A stretch of DNA of 64,000 bases from Inia geoffrensis (Eukaryota; Chordata; Mammalia; Artiodactyla; Iniidae): the NCBI GenBank assembly GCA_036417435.1, contig CM070903.1, positions 56,892,001 through 56,956,000 of the forward strand. Direction: 5' to 3'. Below the pieces are notes generated by a model. It saw nothing but the letters and a program-made list of their open reading frames with translations. It was not told the origin of the DNA and ran no database searches. A program made the position numbers and the translations under genes. How positions within the stretch are numbered: position 1 is the stretch's first letter; each line of letters opens with the position of its first letter. This document shows positions 58,201-64,000 of the stretch, in pieces.

Positions 58201-61200
58201 GTTCTACATGTCAACCCTACTAAGTGAAAGAGGGGACAACCCAGAATAGGAATACTAGGAGGCAGTGATCTTTGGGGGTCATCTTAGAAGATAGTTTCCA
58301 CAGACATGCTAGTTTGATTATATGGATTAGATTACCTAGCAGTGGGTCAGTATTACTTCTGGCGTCTGTTACTATTATCTTCTGAAGTTGACATTTGCTT
58401 TTTATTTTTAAATCATTGAATAAATAAAATTGCTAAATTTTGGAAATGGACAATACATCTGAGTCATTCTCCTTTTTTCTTTTTTAAAAAAATTTATTTA
58501 TTTTCTTATTTATTTTTGGCTGCACTGGGTCTTTGTTGCTGCATGCAGGCTTTCTCTAGCTGCGGCAAGTGGGGGCTACTCTTCATTGTGGTGCACGGGC
58601 TTTTCATTACAGTGGCTTCTCTTGTTGCGGAGCATGGACTCTAGGTCCGCGGGCTTCAGTAATTGTGGCACACAGGCTCAGTAGTTGTGGTGCATGGGTT
58701 TAGCTGCTCCGCAGCATGTAGGATCTTCCCGAACCACGGCTTGAACCCGTGTCCCCTGCATTGGCAGGCGGATTCTTAACCACTGCACCACCAGCGAAGT
58801 CCCCTGACTCATTTTTCAATCCTCCATTAGTAGTACAGTGTTTTGCACCCAGAGGCAGCTTGATTGATGTATAATATCCAGAGAGGCTGTCATTTTCAAT
58901 ATCTGTTTAGAACTAGAGCTGACTAGATTGACAAATTAAACTAGGAATTATAGAGCTGATAACTAGAATGCTGCTTAGACCTCAAGGCCAAGCTTGGGAA
59001 AGCATGAGATCATAAGGAATGTGTAAAGAATGATTATTTCCTTTTTTCTGTAAATACAAAATATTTTTATAATTATTGTTACTGTTATCTGGCCCCAAGC
59101 ATTCCTCTCTCTTAGCAATAATATAGTGCAGTGGCTCTGAAGAGAGAATTCCATCTCCCCTTCCCACTAGCTCTGTAGCCTTGAACATATTATGTAACTT
59201 TTCTGGGCCTTAGTTTCCTTGTCTACATAATAAAGTAGACAGTACCACTTCTTAGGTTTGTTGTGAGTATTAAATAAGGTAATTCAGGTAGAACATTCAG
59301 CATAATGCTCAATAAGTGTTAACTTTTATTTATTTATTTATTTAAAACTCTAATCCAGCCACCTCTAACCATTGTTTTCAGACATTGGTCTTTAGGTACC
59401 TAATGTCATACCTTTGTTCACATCATTCTTTCAGCTTCATATTAAAAGACTTGCCCCTTCTCCCATTATGCTAAATATATTCTTTTCTTCACGGAATAGG
59501 CTAAGCAATTTCCCTGACCATGAAAATGTCCGCTTGTGCTCCAGTGCCCCAATGCTTCATATCAACACCTTCTCCTAAGCTCCCTTAGCACAATCAAATC
59601 CTGTGTTGCCTTGTTTTATTTTGTATCTTAGACCCTTCATCCCCTCTCCTATAGAAGACAGGTTTCATATCTTTTAGAAAACTCACTGTAACCCTGATCT
59701 ATAGATTATTGGTCAATGAAGGCTTGCTAATGATGAAGATGTAGAGTGTCTAATGTAACATTACTTACAATTAGATTCTTAATAAATGCTTCTTTATCAC
59801 AAGCAATGAACAGATTATATTGTTATCATGAATAAGTCAAGAATATGTTCTTCCTTTATACTGATTCAAGTTACAACTCTGAACATGACTGCAGTTTTTT
59901 AAAGAATGAAAGCACAATATAGACTGTTAAAATTTCAAGATCCTAAAGAAGTATGGGTTTTAAAAATTATTTTTTTTCTTAATTCTAGAGTGAGAAGAAG
60001 ATAGAAAGTGCAAGCCTGCTTGATTTAAAGAAGGCTCTATCAATGTTAACAATTTTAACTACAGTGTCAGATTTGGGTCAGTCTACTTCAAAATGAAAGA
60101 TATGTTCTATTTTGGAAGGCTAGGAAAGCCAGAATAAGATTGTAGACTTCCAGGTTTGAACCAAGTGTTTTATATGTATTAATGTATCCGATCCTTATAG
60201 TAAGGCTGTTATTGTCTTACTGTGTTAATTTTGTACCCTTTACAGACAAGAAATCTAGAGCTCAGAGAAACTAAGCAACTTGCCTAAAAAAGTGACAGAG
60301 CTGAAATTTGAATTTAAGTCTGCAGGCTCCCATGCATGAACAGAAACTGAAAATCTTCTCCACCACCACACCACACTGGTTTTCATGCTGTACGATATGC
60401 AGGTCACATAGGGTTGTGACAGTACAATGATGCCACAGGAGTGAGGAGCAGCCTTCTCCCCCAGGGCATAGCTTTTCCAGAGTTTCCTTCTCAGTTGTCC
60501 ATCCTCCCAAAGACCACAGCTGCTTTAAAAGGACACAGTTTCTTTAAGAGGAAACACTGAAATGTAAAACATTGCCTTAAGAGATGCTGTGCTTTTGGAC
60601 TCAATTACAGGAGCGTTGGGAGCACCATTTTTATTGGAGGACCCATCAAACCAGTTCCTACATCTCAAAAGACACATATATTTTCAGGATTACTGGAACC
60701 CAGATCACAGTCCGAATACATGGGGAAACACACTGATGGATCAGGTATTTGCAATAGAAACAAATGGCCTTTCACCATCTCTCTTTTTATTTTATTTTAT
60801 ATTTTTAAATTTTTTTTTATTTTTTAAACTTTTTATTTTATATTGGAGTACAGTTGATTAACAATGTTGTGTTAGTTTCAGGTGTACAACAGAGTGATTC
60901 AGTTATACATACACACCATCTCTCTTTTTAAATAGGCATGGCTTCAGCTGGCATTAACATACCACCAGCCCAATTCCTATTTTTTCTCTCTAGCTGCCCT
61001 GAGCTATACCTGCTCTTCTCCACCCCATGAAGTGGCTTTCGTCTGGTAAATTCCACCTCCTCTTTCAAGATTAAGATCAAATGTCCCTCCTTTCTGAAGC
61101 TTTTTCCTTCTTCCCAGGAAGGCATTTGTCCTTCCGTTTTCTCTCCCCTTTGCAGGCTGTTCACATGTGAATAGCTCTCAAATGTCACCCTGGAATTATT

Positions 61201-62371
61201 TGTCTTGTGTAGCCAATCTCCCTAGCTAGACTACAAAAGTAAGGTGCTTGTCTTATCCATCAAGGTCATTATTCTCAAATTTCAGTGAATTAATTATTAC
61301 ATGTTTGGGTAGGTAGATGGATGGATCATTATCACATTTCAGTTCCCCCTTAGCTGTTCAGTAACTAATTTTCCTCCATGATAATTATCTAAGCCTTTAA
61401 TGCCATTCCTTCATTTGCTTGCTTCTTGCACATTTTCCTACTTACTTATATTCTCACCCCAAGAGAAACAAAGAAGAAACTTTCATTAGCCAGTTTTATT
61501 TCATGCTTACCTTTTTGATGGAAGATGACATTGAAACTCCAGGTCAAATAAAGCTGCTGAATTATCTGAGAATTTCAGTTATTCATGATTTCCCTCTACA
61601 ATTTAGCAACTTAGAAAACAAAAATGTACAATGAATAAATTAATTAATTCCTTCACTTATTTTTCTTTCTTTTCACATGTATCAGGCTCTCACTATCACC
61701 AGGCATGAGGGTTGTATCATGTCATAAAGAAACTGAAGTCCTTGTTCTTCTGGGGCCTGGGTCCTATCCTTATTCTGCTTGGCTGGGTTTTAGCTCATCC
61801 ACTAGGATCAGTTTCTGCTTAGCATTTGTTGATGATAACCACCAGCTTGAATAATGCATTTAGTTTTATACCTGTTTTTCTCCAACAGGCATCATGTAGA
61901 AGTATTAAAACAAGACATTTGTTTATTCAGAAAATTAAATAATTACAAAAGCTGGTAGACTGTGTCTTCTTTATGGAATATTGAAATTTTCAAGTACACT
62001 CCTGCCTATAATTGTAGACCATTGCTGTAATCAACCGACAGATACCATAATATAACAAGACCATACTACATTTGTTCATACTGTGGCCCCTCACATACTG
62101 CAAAACATTTGAGCACTGAAGTAAACAGGTCACTAAAAGTGTGAAAACCAAACCTTACTCGGTATTATTCTTCCACTGTATTTCTCTCAGTCTTTTGAGA
62201 ATACCTGCATGATAATCAGAATTGATGCAACATGTGTTCTAAATACTCAGAGATTGTGACTTGAGTTTCCTTTTGTTGCAGGCTCATGAAACATGGACTG
62301 ATTTGAAAAAAACAGCACAGTATTATCTGAATGTGAATACTTTCACCCTTGACATGTCTACTGCCCAGTAA
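47203..62371 (+). CDS. C3orf85: C3orf85 orthologue: small secreted protein, 90 residues, three coding exons
   Basis: Joined plus-strand exons are 47203-47251, 60611-60744 and 62282-62371 (273 nt including TAA). The phases match and all borders are GT/AG. Residues 1-20 form a hydrophobic signal peptide ([17 protein letters not shown], then ALG), with likely cleavage near ALG/APF. The mature part of about 70 residues is acidic and aromatic, has no cysteine and no membrane segment. It contains a dibasic KR at 36-37 and KK at 70-71, and ends in DMSTAQ. It matches my memory of human C3orf85 (3q13.13, next to MORC1) closely, including the C-terminal MSTAQ. Function is unknown; secretion is inferred from the signal peptide. 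A 5' non-coding exon must lie upstream, because the first coding exon starts at a splice acceptor 4 nt before the ATG. Confidence 0.85.
47252..48417. other. C3orf85 intron 1, first part
   Basis: AT-rich sequence with a 40-bp-period tandem duplication (47537-47609) and short TA-rich runs near 47960-48020. No other feature recognised. Confidence 0.55.
47537..47609. repeat. Tandem duplication, period 40 bp
   Basis: Two identical 33-bp copies at 47537-47569 and 47577-47609, with the core atttcaatttcttttataaa followed by ctgtaatac. Confidence 0.93.
48418..48630 (+). mobile_element. CHR-type SINE, short form
   Basis: It begins ctggggcttccctggtggcg and has gggttcgtgccctggcccgg, ending in a pure A tail of about 18. 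I see no convincing target duplication. Confidence 0.92.
49500..49645 (+). repeat. MIR SINE
   Basis: The text tattatgtgtcagggccttt, gaggaaactgaggcttagag and aagttaaatgaccaagctac matches MIR. Confidence 0.8.
49656..50030 (+). mobile_element. CHR-type SINE, long form
   Basis: It begins ggacttccctggtggtgcag and has ggttcgagccctggtccagg, gagtatcccggctcgctgca and an aaataaataaat tail. The target duplication is ggtcgatgccag / gatcaatgccag (10 of 12). It sits at the end of the MIR. Confidence 0.92.
50415..51528 (-). mobile_element. L1 LINE 3' part, minus strand
   Basis: About 1.1 kb. It starts with the reversed 3' UTR (gtatagttgatttacaatgt) and ends in reversed ORF2. The minus-strand frame 51419-50946 gives [20 protein letters not shown] and [19 protein letters not shown], the ORF2 C-terminal region. 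A SINE abuts its right end. Confidence 0.93.
51529..51713 (+). mobile_element. Older tRNA-derived SINE, divergent CHR-like
   Basis: It begins gggacttccctggtggagca, but the head continues gtggataggactctgtgctc and ggctcgatccctgatcaggg, unlike the other copies. It ends in a poly-A run. It joins directly to the L1 fragment. Confidence 0.85.
51714..54710. other. C3orf85 intron 1, central part
   Basis: No exon recognised. 51,757-51,775 is a poly-A run. 52,389-52,620 is C/T-rich with a (TC)n run at 52590-52609. 53,390-53,950 has a dispersed-repeat look (gagaaataaaccagagttg; the near-duplicated agtatagcatatagaccgtt and agcatagtatatagactatt) that might be a decayed LTR, unproven. Confidence 0.4.
54711..54760. 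repeat. (AC)n microsatellite
   Basis: About 50 bp of uninterrupted ca repeats in C3orf85 intron 1. Confidence 0.96.
54950..55135 (+). repeat. MIR SINE
   Basis: The text cactgacttactatgtgacc, ttgagttagtcatttcatct and tcatttgtgaagtaggataa matches MIR. Confidence 0.75.
55242..55488 (-). mobile_element. CHR-type SINE, short form, with a (TA)n tail
   Basis: The reversed short SINE (55297-55488) ends gtgccaccaaggaagcccc. Instead of poly-T, its tail side is a 50-plus-bp (TA)n run (about 55244-55296). The perfect 13-bp target duplication ctatggcttatat lies at 55235-55247 and 55489-55501. Confidence 0.93.
56099..56467 (+). mobile_element. L1MA-like 3' UTR, left part
   Basis: The text agacagaaagtaaatggtgg, ggtgatggttgcatggcact and atgccactgaattgtacaat is the old L1MA 3' end. 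It is interrupted here and ends at 56823-56870 (aatggtaagttttatgttac, ttatcacaataaaac). Confidence 0.85.
56468..56675 (+). mobile_element. CHR-type SINE, short form
   Basis: It begins aggcttccctggtggcgcag and ends in poly-A. The perfect 13-bp target duplication aaaaaatggttca lies at 56455-56467 and 56676-56688. It inserted into the L1MA, next to an L1 5' fragment. Confidence 0.94.
56689..56811 (+). mobile_element. Orphan L1 5' UTR/ORF1-start fragment
   Basis: The text agaagaactacagtcctgca through atgaaaaggcaggg and aacaagataaaaccccag corresponds to the 5' UTR end and first codons of L1 ORF1. The same stretch in L1 copy B is near 6735-6610. It has no ORF2 or 3' UTR. It ends at an A-run and is bounded by aaaatggttca on both sides. 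Confidence 0.88.
57430..57692 (-). mobile_element. L1 LINE 3' UTR fragment, minus strand
   Basis: The text gcattagtttcaagtgtata, ctaaacagtaggtccttgtt and ctttggtaactataagttca is the reversed L1 3' UTR, with a short (TA)n inside. Confidence 0.85.
57787..58300. repeat. Ancient interspersed repeat, family not assigned
   Basis: The text gttatctactacagcataac, cttaaaacaataaacactta, ctcatgaggttgcag, gactggagcaaaagcatcag, ctgcttgagtgccctcacac and agcaagtgatccaagagcga belongs to a common old mammalian repeat of LTR or DNA type. Confidence 0.6.
58469..58803 (-). mobile_element. CHR-type SINE, long form, minus strand
   Basis: It has a tail of aaatttatttattttcttat, then tggctgcactgggtctttgt and ggggctactcttcattgtgg. 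It ends ccaccagcgaagtccc. The target duplication is ctgagtcatt (58459-58468) / ctgactcatt (58804-58813), one mismatch. Confidence 0.92.
58814..60610. other. C3orf85 intron 1, last part
   Basis: MIR-type cores lie at 59120-59330 (ctgggccttagtttccttgt) and 60150-60330 (agctcagagaaactaagcaa). The rest is AT-rich with no recognised exon. Confidence 0.6.
60611..60744 (+). CDS. C3orf85: C3orf85 coding exon 2
   Basis: The exon follows acceptor caattacag and ends at donor CAG-gtattt, a weak donor because positions +4 to +6 depart from gtragt. It encodes the last two bases of Gly17 and residues 18-61. These include [18 protein letters not shown] and [19 protein letters not shown] short L1 insertion starts 45 bp downstream of the donor. 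Confidence 0.87.
60790..60913 (-). mobile_element. Very short L1 3' end insertion next to C3orf85 exon 2
   Basis: 124 bp containing a T-rich tail and gtacagttgattaacaatgt plus gttagtttcaggtgtacaac, the terminal L1 3' UTR in reverse. Perfect 17-bp target duplications caccatctctcttttta lie at 60773-60789 and 60914-60930. Confidence 0.92.
60931..62281. other. C3orf85 intron 2 remainder
   Basis: Unique-looking sequence. C/T-rich text at 60960-61160 and L2-like fragments around 61200-61300 are possible but unproven. No exon seen. Confidence 0.5.
62282..62371 (+). CDS. C3orf85: C3orf85 terminal coding exon
   Basis: The exon follows acceptor tccttttgttgcag. It encodes 29 residues, [20 protein letters not shown] then FTLDMSTAQ, and a TAA stop at 62369-62371. 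It was recognised by frame continuity with exon 2 (phase 0) and by the conserved C terminus. Confidence 0.87.
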   Translation, partial: AHETWTDLKKTAQYYLNVNTFTLDMSTAQ

Positions 62372-62566
62372 ATGTGCTTTGCTGGTTAAACCAGGATAGC
62401 AAGAATAGAGGGAGACAAAAAGTGGCGATGTACCCAAACAACCAGCTTTGGAGGCCTGAGGGCAAATCCATACCGTCTACTAGGTTATTTATTATGTCTG
62501 CCTCATGGAGCTGTTGAAAGGAGTAAATACAAAAACCCACATATAGACCTAGAATTAGAAGTTCTC

Positions 62567-62572
62567 AATAAA
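62567..62572 (+). terminator. Candidate polyadenylation signal of C3orf85 (AATAAA)
   Basis: A canonical AATAAA lies 196 bp after the stop codon, within cttctcaataaatgg-type context. Similar 'ctcaataaatg' strings occur in L2 and MIR tails, so this could be repeat-derived. Confidence 0.45.
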
Positions 62573-62898
62573 TGGTAGCTCTTAAAATGAGAACTAAAAT
62601 AGAGACTGTAGTAAAAACATTTACCAAAAAGGGGCTTTCATGGGAAAAGGAACTATAAAACAAAACAGTTGTGTCATTAAAGCTGTCCAAAAAGAAAAAA
62701 AACCTCTCTGTTCATAGCTCTGGCTTTCTATTGCCTCTTCTTTGGGAGAGTTAGTTCACTTTTAATCCAAGGAAGGAAATGGGATCTCTCAAATGGAGCT
62801 CATCCTCTCCTCTTTTCTTCAATACTTGTCATTTCCTAAAGCCAGTCTATTCCAAGACCATATTTTTGAAACTGTTTTTAATCAACGCTGTACTGCTG

Positions 62899-63201
62899 GA
62901 CTTCCCTGGTGGCACAGTTGTTAAGAATCTGCCTGCCAATGCAGGAGACACGGGTTTGAGCCCTGGTCCAGGAAGATCCCACGTGCTGCAGAGCAACTAA
63001 GCCGGTGCGCCACAACTACCGAAACCCGCGCACCTAGATCCCCTGCTCCACAACAAAAGAAGCCACTGCAACGAGAAGCCCATACACCACGACCAAGAGT
63101 AGCCCCCTCTCGCCACAACTAGAGAAAGCCCACATGCAGCAATGAAGACCCAATGCAGCCAAAAGTAAATAAGTAAAATAAATAAGTTAAAAAAAAAAAA
63201 A
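62899..63201 (+). mobile_element. CHR-type SINE, long form
   Basis: It begins gacttccctggtggcacagt and has gggtttgagccctggtccag, gagtagccccctctcgccac and an A-rich tail. The target duplication is gctgtactgctg (62887-62898) / gctgtattgctg (63202-63213). Confidence 0.93.
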
Positions 63202-63213
63202 GCTGTATTGCTG

Positions 63214-63883
63214 TGGGCAATAGAGAATCAAATCTTCAGTCATTCTGGGAAACATGACGATTAGGAATCCACTGGAAGCCATGTATCTGTAAAGTCTTCC
63301 TTAGCAATTTTGTAAAATTTGTGCAAGTTTTGCATTCTGGTCTGTAATATATTTATGTTTGCTTCACTATGAAATAATTTTAAAGAAATCTCACACCCGT
63401 TATCAGTCACTCCCCAACCCCCCATGCCCCAGCCCCTAGTAACCACTAATTAACTTTCTGTAGCTATAAAAAACTGAAAGAAATAACATTTTAAACTTAC
63501 TGGCCATGTGCTTTCCAATAAAGCTGAAAAATCAGATGCCAAGAAGCTGCACTGTAAAGACTTTGGCCCAGCACTTTTTTCTCCAAAAGGGCACCAGCAG
63601 CTACTCAATATTCCGCATTTCTTATCCCATCCCTTAGAGGTATTCTCAATGAGAAATTTGAGGCTAATACATAATTTTTTGTGTTAACTGTTATTCATCT
63701 CTAATACATATAAACATAGATTTTTAAATCAAAACACAACTGAATGGACAAGAGAAAGAAAATGAATCATTTGGTTTTGCACTAAGAAACAAACTTGACA
63801 ACAGTAATATACATTTTGCTACCACAAAGTTCTACTCTTTGATTGTTTAATAAAAAATTAGAGAATGCCTATGTATTGGTCAG
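63214..63883. other. C3orf85 3' flank, no gene seen
   Basis: AT-rich unique-looking DNA. A C-rich patch at 63400-63440 may belong to an old L1 fragment (ctccccaaccccccatgccc). Nothing else recognised. Confidence 0.5.
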
Positions 63884-64000
63884 GGTTTCCCAGAGGGTTG
63901 GAATCGATAGAATGTGTATATAAATAAAAAGAGAATTATTTTAAAGAATTGACTCATGTTTACAGATGCTGGCAAGTCCAAAACTACAGGGTAGGTTTGC
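63884..64000 (-). repeat. Ancient interspersed repeat, cut by window edge
   Basis: The text tattggtcagggtttcccag, aaagaattgactcatg and gctggcaagtccaaaactac is the reverse of the family seen at 20085-20660. It continues beyond the window. Confidence 0.6.

Overview
This is mammalian genomic DNA, most likely from a cetacean (dolphin or whale). At least ten copies of the tRNA-derived SINE that begins 'cttccctggtgg' (CHR type, found in whales, hippos and ruminants) are present. I see no BovB or Bov-tA type elements of ruminants. Several L1 copies carry the 3' end typical of cetartiodactyls. Only about 1.5% of the window is coding; the rest is intron, intergenic sequence and interspersed repeats.

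Layout. (1) 1-31,594, minus strand: the first seven coding exons of MORC1, a germline GHKL-ATPase. They run right to left from the ATG at 31,594 to the donor after 10,075. Exon 8 and the rest lie beyond the left edge. The exons encode 193 complete codons with continuous frame and canonical splice sites. Intron 7 contains three alternating L1 insertions (1-7,630). One is a 5.0 kb minus-strand L1 with an 18-bp target-site duplication and disabled ORFs. (2) 31,480-31,800: a CpG-rich MORC1 promoter and 5' UTR with a GGGCGT-type hexamer array and a strong CTCF-like core. (3) 31,800-47,198: intergenic DNA with an L1 3' end, a MaLR-type LTR, MIR pieces and a deeply nested repeat stack at 45.3-46.9 kb. 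(4) 47,199-62,371, plus strand: a three-coding-exon gene for a 90-residue secreted protein, which I identify as the orthologue of human C3orf85. Its introns hold six SINEs, L1 fragments, AC and TA microsatellites and a composite insertion at 56.5-56.8 kb. (5) 62,372-64,000: 3' flank with one SINE and an old repeat.

MORC1 and C3orf85 are head to head, about 15.6 kb apart from ATG to ATG. As I recall, this matches the human 3q13.13 order (GUCA1C - MORC1 - C3orf85 - DPPA2/4). MORC1 belongs to a nuclear family that silences retrotransposons in male germ cells, so its L1-rich intron is notable, but nothing here shows a functional link. I found no bacterial-type system, no CRISPR array and no convincing RNA gene. 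The points most worth a second look are the C3orf85 protein and its possible peptide-precursor nature, the MORC1 promoter motifs, the short L1 beside the C3orf85 exon 2 donor, and the site used twice by retrotransposition at 56,457-56,822.
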